The notes: generated by a model from the letters alone, not told the origin. A stretch of DNA of 17,500 nt from Symbiodinium natans (GCA_905221605.1 CAJNDS010000788.1:40001-57500); one strand, 5' to 3'; shown: positions 1 to 9,389, numbered from the stretch's first letter. Program-made: numbers and translations.

Positions 1-790
1 GGGATTAGAGGCCCTTCACTGCCCCCTGGGCACCCCAGCACAAGGGATTAGAGGCCCTCCACCCCGCGAAGCACCAGGGATTAGAGGCCCTTCACTGGCC
101 CCTGGGACCCTCCAAGCATGAGGGTTTCGAGGCGCTTCACTCCTACCTGGGACCCGGACCCCCGAAGCATGAGGGGTGAGAGGCCCTTCACTGCCCCTCT
201 CAGGCCCTTCGAACCCCGAAGCCAGAGGGATTGGACCTCACCCACCTGACCTGGAACGCCGAAGCATGAGGGATTAGAGGCCCTTTACTCTGTCCTTGGA
301 GGCCTTCTCCCTCCCTGCAAAACTCCCAAGCACGAGGGACTAGAGGCCCTTCACTGGCTCTTGGGACGCCCCAGCACGAGGGATTAGAGGCCCTTCACTC
401 CCACCTGGACTTTGGGACGAGGGATTGGAGGCCCTGACACCCCCGAAGCACGAGGGATTAGAGGCACTGCCACCTGTGACCCCGACCCCCAAGCATGAGG
501 GATTACAGGCCTTTCACTGCCCCTCACGCCTTAGAGGCCCTTCACTTGGGACCCCGAAGCAACAGGGATTGGAGGCCTCCCACCTGGAACGCCGAAGCAC
601 GAGGGATTAGAGGCCCTTCACTGCCTCCCTGGGACCCGCAGAGGCCCTTCAGCACCTATCTGGGACTCTGGGAGACCCGCGTTGCGTGAGGGTTTAGGGT
701 TTAGGGTTTAGGGTTTAGGGTTTAGGGTTTAGGGTTTAGGGTTTAGGGTTTAGGGTTGAGGCCCTTCACTGCTCCCTCAGACCCTTCTGA
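1..790. repeat. Subtelomere-like satellite, core GGGATTAGAGGCCCTTCACT
   Basis: About 16 imperfect copies of a core reading GGGATTAGAGGCCCTTCACT recur at irregular 30-60 bp spacing, for example near 1, 45, 78, 269, 335, 380, 455, 500, 564 and 602. They are separated by C-rich linkers such as GCCCCTGGGACCCCGAAGCA. Core variants include GGGTTTCGAGG, GGGATTGGAGG and GGGACTAGAGG. The array continues past the embedded telomere block, since the core's tail GAGGCCCTTCACTGCTCCCTC reappears at 758-778. Short open frames at 425-689 are by-products of the repeat and have no coding character. It is probably a subtelomeric or interstitial satellite; its left end lies outside the window. Confidence 0.85.
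693..755 (+). repeat. Telomere-type array (TTTAGGG)9
   Basis: Nine perfect tandem TTTAGGG units are present. This is the plant/dinoflagellate-type telomere unit. The array sits inside the satellite at the place where a core would normally be, so it is an interstitial telomeric block here rather than a chromosome end. Confidence 0.95.
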
Positions 791-1794
791 AAATTCGCAT
801 TAGGCAGCAATCCCTAGGCCCTAGGCCCAACACCATCCCATATACTAATGACTCTAATAATCTTAAGAGTCACATGTCGTTTTGGCCCTGTGACTGCAGA
901 ATGAAGAAGGGTGAGGCCCGGCTAGGCCGGGCACGACAGCTGCAGGACTGCAGCGCCTGTGCAGCTTCAGTCTTCTCATTTTGCAAACCTTTCAAGTCAT
1001 GTCCGAGCAGGCCACATGCAAAAGGAATGAGTTCATTGTGACTGTGCACGCAGTGCGCCGATCTGGCATGACTTCGCTTTTAACTTCAAGCTTGAAGCTC
1101 ATACCGCTTTCTGCAAACTTGGACGGGCAAAAATGATCGGATCGGATGCTTTTAAGCCTTCAAGCGCAAGGGCTTGTGTGTGTGTGTGTGCGTGTGTGTC
1201 TATGTCTATGTCTCGTCGGTTGGCTCGGCCAGCCTGTTCACGTTAGTGATCGTCCAGCTGGATAGCGGATGTCCAGCACGGGTATGGGCATGAGCCATTT
1301 AAATTTAGAAGACTCGGACAGGGACACTGTGTCGGATGCATCCTCAAGCAATACAGTGCGGTCACATACCTCTCAATAAAAATGTATGCAAATTCCAACG
1401 TGGCAAGCTCCACTGGGCCCTGCTTCACTTGTGCATGGCCAGGGTTTTCGTGAGAGGTTGGAGGCCAAGGTTGAGACATGCGCCTGGGTCGACTCCCAAT
1501 GCTGCTTCCTGTTTGCCTTATGTTTGTACCGATGGCAACAACCGCTCCAATTAAAAACTTTGCTTTTTGGGCTAATTTGTTCTGCGACTTCAAATCTGAA
1601 TCCACTGAGTCCACTGTATATGTCATGTTTTGCTGTGGGTCCTTGCTTGTCTACCTCTCTCCTATTTCAATTTGCTTTTGCTGAACTAATGGTTTTGACG
1701 GCCAACTCATGTTAACCAGTACTTGCCTGTGTGCTGTCTTTGTGTTGCCACAGACTCTTCGGAAACTCCACTGGCAGGTCTGGGGAGTCTTTTG
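791..1794. other. Non-coding stretch with a TG microsatellite
   Basis: No convincing gene is seen. A (TG)n tract with interruptions lies at about 1174-1200, followed by TATGTC repeats. A 46-codon open frame with six cysteines starts at ATG 901 and stops at 1039-1041, and several overlapping frames of 60-127 codons cover 1243-1715 on both strands. None shows a recognisable domain, and the frames conflict, so no coding call is made. Confidence 0.6.
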
Positions 1795-1975
1795 TATTAT
1801 TTCCTTTTTTTTTGCTTTTTTAGAGTCATTTTTTTTGGTTTTTTTGGGTCATTTTTTCGCTTTTTTTGGTGGTTTGGTTTGCTTTTTTTAAAGACTTTTT
1901 TTTGCACTTTTTGAGTCGTTTGCACTTTTTTCGCTTTTTGGATTACATTTTATTCCCCTTTTTTTTCGGAAATAA
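1795..1975 (+). repeat. T-rich low-complexity tract
   Basis: Runs of 5-9 T are separated by short GC, GG or CAC interruptions (patterns such as TTTTTTGCACTTTTTTCGC) over about 180 bp. On the minus strand this is an A-rich tract. It lies downstream of the minus-strand P450 fragment. The open frames across it, rich in Phe and Leu, are composition artefacts. Confidence 0.8.
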
Positions 1976-2355
1976 ATCATTTCCAGGGATTTATAGAAGT
2001 AGCTAACAGCCCGCGTCACAACCCTAAACCCGAAACCACGTCCAGAGAAAAGGGTTAGGTGGTCTGCTGTGGGATCCCTTATTCGGGTACTGATGTTCTC
2101 GGTGAGGTTTAATTAACCATAATTTTTCCGTCTCTCTTTTCGCATGGGCGCTCGCGCTGTGAGGTCCTCGGCCAAGCGTTCGGGGTCTGTCGCTCGATGG
2201 AAGGGGCTTAGGGTTTGGGGTTTAGGGTTTGTGCACTGTTGTAAGTTGCAAACCCTCAAGAAAACAGACTCCTGAATAAGATCCGTCTTCCCCGAAAAAC
2301 GAGAGGGACCAAAAAATCAAAACACAAAATCCCTCCCGTGGGGGAGAGGGGGGGG
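1976..2355. other. Intergenic or 3' flank of the P450 fragment, telomere-like motif
   Basis: A telomere-like stretch GGGTTTGGGGTTTAGGGTTT lies at about 2213-2230. On the minus strand two short exon-like pieces could be imagined, near 2271-2240 and about 2200-2105, but neither matches a P450 region that I recognise and the splice phases are unsupported. I cannot say whether the P450 gene continues through here or ends. Confidence 0.4.
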
Positions 2356-3787
2356 CCCAAGGAACATGTCGAGCTTGGAGTAGGGGCAGTTGGTGGTGAC
2401 CTTTACCTAGCTCATGGTTGGGATAATATTAAAACAAGAAATCGATTCCTTCTTGGGCTTAAGTACCCATACAGATGCAAAAAGTTCCGCAACTATAACG
2501 AAGTTACCATGGTTCCGATGCCCCCATGGATCTCCTTGAAGTAGTGGAGGCCCTTTGGGTCGCTACCAACACCTCGGGGGGAGGAAATGAGACCCCCCCA
2601 AAAGGGTTGAGGGGGAAAGTTTAGGGAGTTTAGGGAGTTTAGGGTTGAGGGTTTCGAATTCCATATGAGCCCCAACTCCAGGCTTCACTTCGTCCCAGGC
2701 ACTGTTCAGCTGCACGCCCAAGGCTGCCGCTGTGAACATGTCAAAGGCGGCCAGCTCGCAAAACTGATCGAATCCTTGCGACATGGGAAATTGGGATCCT
2801 TTTGTGGGTGGGTCAAACTTTATGGGCCCTTGTTGGTACTTTAAATTATAAGGCATATACTATAATAAGGACCCCAAAAGACCCCTAATTTTGACCCACC
2901 CATATTGACCCACCCCCTATTGAGGTCCTATTGTCATCGGATTAAGTGGCACACAGAAGAAAAACGGCTCAATCATTGTCCCCAGGCATCGGCCGGTCGT
3001 GGCAAAGTCCTCGAAGTGTTCTGCCGCCGATCGAGCTGTCTCATTGATAGGATCCAGATACGATTGGGCAGCCTGAATGTTGAACAGGTAGGGGTTGATG
3101 GCCATGCGGCCTTTCCGCCAAGTTTCGCCTCGTTCCAGAAAGGGATTGGGTGGAGATTCCTTGGCGTATTTTTCGTTGTACTGCTTGATGGGCCAAGCGC
3201 CTTCCAAAATGCCGCTTGGATACTTACCTTCCTTTTGAAAGACTTGCAGGTAGCCTTCGTCGTAGACAATGGCACACTTTTCACTGGATGGACCAAACTG
3301 AGAAATGCCCGTATCTCTGCCATAGCGGTCGTACCTTACTGTCTCCCGAAACCCAAGGGAACCATAAGAAGTTCAAGCTTTCAGAAAGATACCAGGCTGC
3401 GAGAAGCCAACACGGGGAGCTAAGGTACTGGTCCTTCAGAAAGTCCTCGGTTAAGAGTCCTCCGCCGTCTGCCTCTTTGACCACGTAGGGCAGAAAGATG
3501 GGCGCAACGCCAATGAGGGGCATCATGCCCTTCCAGTTGCCTGGTATCCTTGGGAGCTGGAATGTGAGGTTTTTTCGGCTCCGTTATCTGATTCTGGTAG
3601 GGCTTCAGGTTTATGATGTTTAGGGTTTTCGGGTTTAAGGTTTATTTCATCCCAATCTGGGGGCCATTCAATTGTCAAGGATCGATTGAAAGGGCTTCAC
3701 AGTGGCTGCAGACGTGTCTGGAGTCGAGAAGGCGCGCAACGAGGTTGCTCGCCGAGCCGCCTTCATCATGGCGCCGGCCGAGCGCAT
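2356..3787 (-). CDS. Cytochrome P450, mitochondrial-type, N-terminal half only (six exons)
   Basis: P450s are haem-thiolate monooxygenases. The exon model on the minus strand is 3787-3684, 3548-3429, 3334-2991, 2774-2703, 2572-2508 and 2406 to about 2356; all five junctions keep phase, giving about 252 residues. Exon 1 reads like a mitochondrial presequence (Met, then RRATSLRAFS with no acidic residues) and splices to KPFQSIPGNWKGMMPLIG, the Pro-rich hinge before the P450 fold. Exon 3 has EGKYPSG, then GETWRKGRMAINPYLFN and SYLDPINETARSAAEHF, which match the B-C helix region WRxxRxxxNP of mitochondrial-clan P450s. Exon 4 contributes ELAAFDMFTAAALGV, the D/E-helix area. The I-helix, ExxR and Cys haem-ligand motif were not found down to position 1, so the gene is truncated, pseudogenised or split by a long intron. 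The family call is from memory of P450 motifs; the exact subfamily is unknown. Confidence 0.72.
2573..2702 (-). other. P450 intron 4 with telomere-like triplication
   Basis: This 130-bp GT-AG intron joins QLNS to VGSDPKGLHYF. GTG is shared by donor and acceptor. Plus-strand positions about 2619-2650 hold three GTTTAGGGA-type units followed by GTTTAGGGTTGAGGG, so most of the intron centre is degenerate telomere repeat. Confidence 0.6.
3549..3683 (-). other. P450 intron 1 (GA-AG, telomere-like insert)
   Basis: This 135-bp intron is inferred from protein continuity (KPFQS/IPGNW). The donor begins GATCC and the acceptor ends CCCAAG before GATACC, so GAT is repeated at both ends. It contains GTTTAGGGTTTTCGGGTTTA on the plus strand at about 3617-3637. 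In the sense direction this is the CCCTAAA form. Confidence 0.6.
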
Positions 3788-5280
3788 TCTGTCTCTTGCA
3801 AGGACACTGAGCAAACCTCGAGCCGAAATCCTGAAGCTGGATTCAGGCTTTCGGGTTTAGGGTTGAGGGTCTGGGGTAAATTTAGGATTTGAGGGTTCTC
3901 TCTGCTAGCCTCTTCTATGGACAACTCGAGATTGGGAGATGTCCTTGCTTTGTTTTAGGGTTTAAGTTTTCGAGTTTAGGTGGGGTGTAGGGGGTTTAGG
4001 GTTGGATGAGGGTGGGTGGGGGGGATCCTCCACAGCCACTAAAACAAGGCTTGCGACCTGCAGGCCGCCCAGCAAAAGGATCAAACACCAAACCCTAAAC
4101 CCTAAACCCAAAAGGTTTTCGAGTGTGTACGCTTTCGTTTAGGTTCTTGGGATTGGATTACTTGGCTGCTTCAGGGTGCTAGGGTTTTGAAGTTTAGGAA
4201 GCGCGAAAGTTCGACACCTGAATGACTGTGTCTTACTTCCTTGAGCCCCTTGGGAGCAGCAAAGCCAAAGCCAAGGGTGCAGACCTGCGACCCTGAAACT
4301 GCCCTACATTTGGGGGGGAGCAGTGTTCAGGATTTCAGACGTCTGGCTTTCGGCTGGCAAGCTTGGAGCTCAGGGTTTCTCGCTGAACTGGTTTAGTGTG
4401 TTTCGGGCTTAGTCGAGGGTTTGGGCATAGGGATGGCATAGGTTTACATGCATTTCGTGCCACGAGTGGACTGTGCTCCTTTTTTCTACTTGTCACGTAG
4501 TTCTCCAAGCACATTACTCGCTACTCCGGAAGGACGCCGGTGACACGTCGCATGCCTTCTGGATCCACCGAGCCCCACATCTGATTCCCCCCACCCTGAC
4601 CCCTCCGTCCGTCTGCGCTCTCCTCCCTCCCCGCCCGCCCTTGTTTTCCATGCTTTTACCGTTTGCTTTGTGAGGCCTTCCTCCTCTTCCAACCCTACCA
4701 TCCGCGGCGGGCTGTATGGCGTAATCGCTTGTGACTATAGCAAGCCCTCACAGCTTTTCTCTGGCGATGATTTCTGCTTGGGAGGCGTGCAAACTCACCT
4801 GCTGCGACCATTTCCTTGCCTTCCAGATCTATGTACATTTCAAGTCAATAACTATAACGCAAGTTAGAAATACAAAGGCAAACTGAGGTGCCTCAGTACA
4901 TAATTGTATTTTCACAGATCGGCAAAGTTGAAGCAAACCTAAGGAAAAGGATCTTCTTGAAGAGTTAAGAGTTTGCCAAAGTCGGAAGCGAGAAAGAAGT
5001 GACGTCACAAGCGAGTGTAGCTCCCGGTGGCCATGTCCCTCGCCTCGACTCTCCTCCCAGAAATGAACAGAAACTCGTAGATGCAAGAGACCACCGAGAA
5101 CGAACAGAACCCAAAACAGATAATCCCGTCGGAAGGAAGAACTAACTACCACGCAGGCATGTGCTGATGAACGATGGGCCTGCAAGGCATGATGATTTCG
5201 ATATTGTTTGGTGTACATAACGAGAAGATGCAAACTGAAACTGACGCTGGAAATAATAATACAACGGCAGCGACAGAACA

Positions 5281-5281
<1 letters not shown>
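3788..5281. other. Intergenic region with scattered telomere-like motifs
   Basis: This lies between the P450 5' end and the end of the GT92 gene; both are on the minus strand. Telomere-like pieces occur at about 3856-3870, 3954-4005 and 4088-4110 (three CCCTAAA-type units). Small open frames at 4473-4867 and the 195-codon frame at 4829-5416 (minus) show no recognisable domain; the latter owes its length partly to a CAG run. The promoter of the P450 gene should lie just above 3787, but I see no TATA or other defined element. Confidence 0.5.

Positions 5282-5317
<36 letters not shown>
5282..5317 (+). repeat. (CTG)12 microsatellite
   Basis: Twelve uninterrupted CTG triplets are present (CAG on the minus strand). 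It lies about 120 bp beyond the stop codon of the GT92 gene, so it may fall in that gene's 3' UTR. A telomere-like piece TTAGGGTTTAGGGGTTTAGG follows at 5338-5357. Confidence 0.95.
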
Positions 5318-5438
5318 ATAATCGGGTTTACGGCTCTTAGGGTTTAGGGGTTTAGGCGGTTTCATGCGGATGTTGAGGCTGAAAAGGCCAGCAAAAAGCT
5401 TGACAGCACTCCTCAATGTACAAAGCTACTAACAGCTT

Positions 5439-6343
5439 CTACTCGGGGACATCAACACTGTCTGCTTTTTCCCGGTCAGCCACCCTTGGCTCATCTGAGC
5501 GCGCGTCCATCGGGAAAGAATGACCGGCAAGTTTCGCAGCGGCTTCCAGTCGCTGCAGGTCTGCCGCACCTTGGATGCTCGCGAAGATGCTGTCGTCGCG
5601 CACGTGGCAGTCGCGACATCGCTTGCTAAAGGCATCCACGTAATGATTAAACCTCAGCGTGGATAGTGCGAAAACATCCGACGTTGTTCCGTGCCTGCAC
5701 GTGGGTCGGTGTACACTGGAGTAGATAGCAGATCCATCCAAGGCGACCATGTTGGTGCCCCGAAAGTATGGCGAAGAGTGAGTCTTATTCGAGCGCCACT
5801 CGAAAGCCAATGCCAGGTGATCGCTGGAGTGGCGGGGTCCTCCAAACTTGACCTCTTGGACATAGAGCACACAGACTGGCTGCTTCGCCTTGGCTTCAGC
5901 ATTTTGCGCCATGTCCAGAACAGCTCCTGGGAGCGCCAACAACTCTTGGGACCCAAGGTGCCCCTGTGGCAAACTTGGCAAACTTGGCATTGCTGCGTAG
6001 GCATCGAAGCTGCTGAGGATGAAGGCCCAGTCCATATAGCCGATGTTCCGGTGAAAGCAGTGGTCGTAGGCCAACCTCTCTGCGCAGTAGTGGCAGCCTC
6101 GCTGCGTCAGCGTGTCCAGTCTTGGAAACCTGGCCGAGAATCTTGGAAAGTAGCTCACCACATGCTTCTGAATCATCCAATCCGGCAGATAAGGCAACAG
6201 GGACCCGTCATTGTCGTAGAGGTCGAAGTGCGTGATACCCAGGCGGTAATGGTATTCGAGCCACCCCTCGATTGCCCGAGCATACTTGGCAGAAATGGCG
6301 CCCAAATTCCACAGGGGCTGCGAGCAAAGCAAGATGCCCCCTC
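5439..6343 (-). other. GT92 catalytic-domain exon
   Basis: This single 905-nt exon holds about 300 residues and nearly the whole transferase domain. The EYHYRLGITHFDLYDND segment is the family's hallmark nucleotide-sugar-binding strand. Downstream, where GT92 proteins usually show an acidic D-x-D-E-[FY] motif after a Trp, this protein reads YMDWAFILSSFDAYAAMP, so only part of the acidic cluster is kept. The C-terminal 40 residues are Arg/Asp/Glu-rich and unremarkable. Confidence 0.8.
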
Positions 6344-8629
6344 CTTGTTGAAAAGTTCACTGGTAGCTAACTTGGGTTCTAGGTATTCTCGGTACCTGAA
6401 GCTCCGCTTATGCTGAAAGGAAGATTAAGGCATACCTTGTACTTCTGACCAATGGAAGCCCCCTCCTTCGTGCCGCTGGCGCGAGTGAAAGGACAAGGGC
6501 AGCATCGACTGCTCGATCTGCAGGGTCATCTCAAATCGCAGAGGAAAGGTCGACCTGGTGGAGGCAAACCCAAAAAACCTACTATAACCTAACAAACGAC
6601 TATTGAGACCAATGCTACTATCACCACTATAGTCCCAATAAGAAGCGGTTTCAGGCCGACCTGTTCGAGGCAGTGCAGCCAGGGATGGGGCAGAGGACGC
6701 GGATGCTGTGGGAGCTCAGTGCGAAAGAGGAGGCCTCGGAGGAGTAGGTGGAACCTTCCACGCTTGGAAACCAGCACGTCACATTCCAGTACTCGTCGTG
6801 TCCTTTAGACACGCCGGTCGGGAAGCCTTGCTTCTGGTGCTGTAACCCTTCTCTGAGCTCTTTGGGGGATCCCTCCAGGAAGAGTACAACCTCCACGTTG
6901 AATCTTTCAGATGCCGGCTCAGCCTGCAGGACTGTTCCTGCCACGGCGTGCCAGACGTCATTATCCGGCGTGCTCCAAGTGTGCCTGATGGGAGCCGAAG
7001 CCGGGAAGCTGAGGGTTTAGGGTTTGGGGTCTAAGTGTCACAGGGTGGAAATATACCATGCGACGTTGCTGTCGACTTCTCCCCGCCCTCCGCGGGGTCG
7101 GAATAACTATGACCAGACTATACCACGTAAGGGGCAGGCCTCACCCTAAACCCGCCTAAACCCCTAAATACCAAAATCCTGACGCTGCCCGGGCCGTCCC
7201 AGCGGCGTGAGCTCCCATGCACAGGTGGCCAATCGCCCAGGCCGGCGCCCTGGCATCCCGTCCCGCAGGCACTCCTGGAGGGAAGGTCTCGAGATTTCGG
7301 GGTTCTAGGGGGGTTGTTCACAGGCGTGAAATGCAAGCTGGACGTGGATGTGCCTGTTGGTTTCGTTCGGCTCAAGATCCAGTGGGCACCTGACGACCTT
7401 CGTTTGGAGGTTCAATGCTGAGTATGGGGGGGGGGCTGATGCGACAAGGAAAGCGCAAGTTAGACGAACTCATGCAATGCAACGTTGGAGATGGGCCCCT
7501 AAACCTAAACCCCTTAAACAATGCCCCCGAAAGCCGTGCTCCTGAACGATGGCATCTACAAGGGTCGCCCCTCTGTAAGACACGGCAGGCCGCTGCAACA
7601 TGACGCGGTCGTGGGTATCTAGCCTGGCCAGGTGCAGTAGCTCTGCCCAGGCGCCCCCTTCCTGGGCATTGCGGAAGTGGAAGATGCGACTGGCAGCATC
7701 CACGCCGAAGTCTTGGGTGAGATTCCTGAACTCTCGTCTCAAGCAGTGCTCGAGCACTGCCAGACGATGCCGGAGCCAATCCCTGCCATGTGCCTGCCGC
7801 CAGGACACCCTTCCGAGGCCCAGCTTCTCCCTTGAGCTCTTGGCCAGCTTGGCGCAGGGAGCCTGAGAGCTGAAAAGGGACGAATCCACGTCCACGTTTA
7901 TGGCTCCGAAATCTCCGAATCGCTTCCGTAGGCTCGGGATCAGAAAGGAGAGAGCCTGGAAGGTGGCCTCTGCCCACTGCATCTCAAAGAGCTCTCGAAG
8001 CCAGCCGTACTCCAGCACGTCGAAGCCGAAGAGCTCCCGCCACTCCGCCGGAGCCTTTTCTGGGGTCTCGGGTGTCCAGGTGTCCTAGGTCCCCTTATAG
8101 GCGTCTTCGGTTTCGTGGGGCTCAGGTGCTTGAGCTTTTGGGGTGTCGGGTGAGTCGGGTGCTGAGGGTTGCCGGCTTGGGAGCCTGGACAGGGAAGGTG
8201 CTCTGGGCCACAGTGCACATCTCTGCCACGCGCTCGCAGTGGCGCTCCAAGGGCGCAATCCGGCGCCACAGCTCGAGGGATTGAGGGTGGCGCGTCATCA
8301 TGGCCAGGAGCTGCCGGGCTTGGAAGGATAGGATCATGGGCCCATCATGGGCCACGCGAAATGCAAAGAACGATGCCAGGTTCAGCCGCAAAGCTCTGCA
8401 GATCCTCCCTCGCAGCTCAGCGCCGCTTGACGCCAACATCTGGAAGTCCTCACTCTGCGCCCTTTCGACACTTGAAGATTGGATAGCTTTCGGGTTAAAG
8501 GTACCCGAAATCAAGTTGTATCATGGGTTACCTTACTTGTTCACTTCGTGTTCTGCGCCTTGCTGGCACGCTGTCAGTGGATCTGAAATGGCCACGCAAG
8601 CAATGCCAAGGTCAATCACGCATTCCCAC
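5439..8629 (-). CDS. Multi-exon protein with C-terminal family 92 glycosyltransferase domain
   Basis: Exon model (minus): 8629-8537, 8461-8185, 8054-7548, 7397-7320, 7274-7186, 6984-6661, 6554-6466, 6343-5439, with the TAG stop at 5441-5439. The lengths sum to 2362 nt and stay in phase across all seven junctions, giving about 786 residues. GT92 enzymes (formerly DUF23) transfer sugars, often galactose, usually in the Golgi. The last exon carries the family pattern: LLCSQPLWN, then EGWLEYHYRLGITHFDLYDND, TQRGCHYCAER, KFGGPRHSSD and a late LRFNHYVDAF. Exon 6 (CWFP, SIRVLCPIPG) looks like the lead-in region. The first ~290 residues (rich in Arg, Leu, Trp) match nothing that I recognise. No signal anchor is visible, so the true 5' end is probably upstream, hidden by repeats. 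Donors include GA and GC types. Exons 3, 6 and 8 are secure; exon 1 and the 45-bp intron at 7275-7319 are the weakest parts. Two separate genes remain possible. Confidence 0.75.
6344..6465 (-). other. GT92-gene intron flanked by an 11-bp direct repeat
   Basis: AAGGAGGGGGC (minus strand) occurs at 6468-6458 and again at 6346-6336. Splicing after AAG in both copies removes exactly one repeat plus the insert and keeps phase, using a GA-AG intron. An alternative GT-AG intron, 6435-6344 (donor AAG/GTATGC), is also in phase and would add ten residues. Confidence 0.55.
6985..7185 (-). other. GT92-gene intron with opposed telomere-like ends
   Basis: This 201-bp GC-AG intron is inferred from continuity of the reading frame. 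Near its 5' end the sense strand has TTTAGGGGTTTAGGCGGGTT (plus 7149-7168), and near its 3' end CCCCAAACCCTAAACCCTCA (plus about 7011-7030). The two ends are therefore roughly inverted copies built from the telomere unit. Confidence 0.55.
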
Positions 8630-9389
8630 CTAACTCTATACAGTCTGCGTAAGTAGCGGCGCCAGCGACCAAATAGCTGTAGATGTTTCGGTCAGCGTAG
8701 GCAACTAGCACCCCACCCTCCCCTGCGACCAAACAGCTCGCGCCAGCGACCAAATAGCTCGTGCCATCACCAAACCCCACGAGCACCAAACCTCCACTGC
8801 TCTCTCCAAACCCTACGAGAAGGGAGTGGACATACGACAAACCTCTAGACCCCTCCTTTGCCACGGAAGGATAAACATCTCAATTTACTAAACGGACCTT
8901 TCTTAGGAAACATCCAAGGCCCTGCTGTCTTTTCGAAAGGTTTAAAATCATAACACGCAGGAGCAGGAGCACGTTATGGCACTTTCTCTGTGGTTTCCTG
9001 CAGAAGAGGCAGCAAATCATAACGTGGTGTACGCACTCAAGAAAATGACTATAGCATTCTTCCGAACGCTTCACCCACGTTATGATTCATTATGATTTGC
9101 GCGCCTCTATCGGGGGAAGACACAACACATCCAACAAACAAAAACCATCACGTGTGAACGCCCCTTAAATTTTGCCGCACGGTCACACGCCTGCCGGTCT
9201 GATCACTCTTTGCTCACGCATTGAACGGCATCAAACACATTATGATTCTAGGGTTTTAAACCTACGCACATTGAGATGTTTATCCCTTTGTGGGAAAAGA
9301 GCCCATGTGGCCGAAAAAATGTCAGGTCCCCACAAAAGCAGGATGCTAGTTGAACCACATTTGAAGGGGCTGCGAGGGCCTGCGCGTCC
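8630..9389. other. Repeat-bearing flank upstream of the GT92 gene
   Basis: At 8658-8678 and 8738-8760 the plus strand reads GCGCCAGCGACCAAATAGCT. This is the reverse complement of the core of the minisatellite that starts at about 9390. A 16-bp perfect inverted repeat, GGATAAACATCTCAAT, lies at 8869-8884 and 9270-9285. The word CGTTATG or its complement recurs several times between 8950 and 9260. No gene is recognised, although further 5' exons of the GT92 gene could be hidden here. Confidence 0.55.

Noticed and set aside
901-1041. 46-codon frame with six cysteines
   Set aside because: Too short, with no signal peptide or neighbouring exon; no evidence beyond an open frame.
2105-2200. Minus-strand stretch DPERLAEDLTARAPMRKERR as a further P450 exon
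   Set aside because: It does not match a P450 segment that I know, and no phase-compatible splice sites were convincing.
4829-5416. 195-codon minus frame with poly-Gln
   Set aside because: Length is helped by the (CTG)12 repeat, it crosses a telomere-like motif, and no domain is visible. More likely 3' UTR or intergenic.
5691-6416. 241-codon plus-strand frame
   Set aside because: It is antisense to the well-supported GT92 exon, which has recognisable family motifs.
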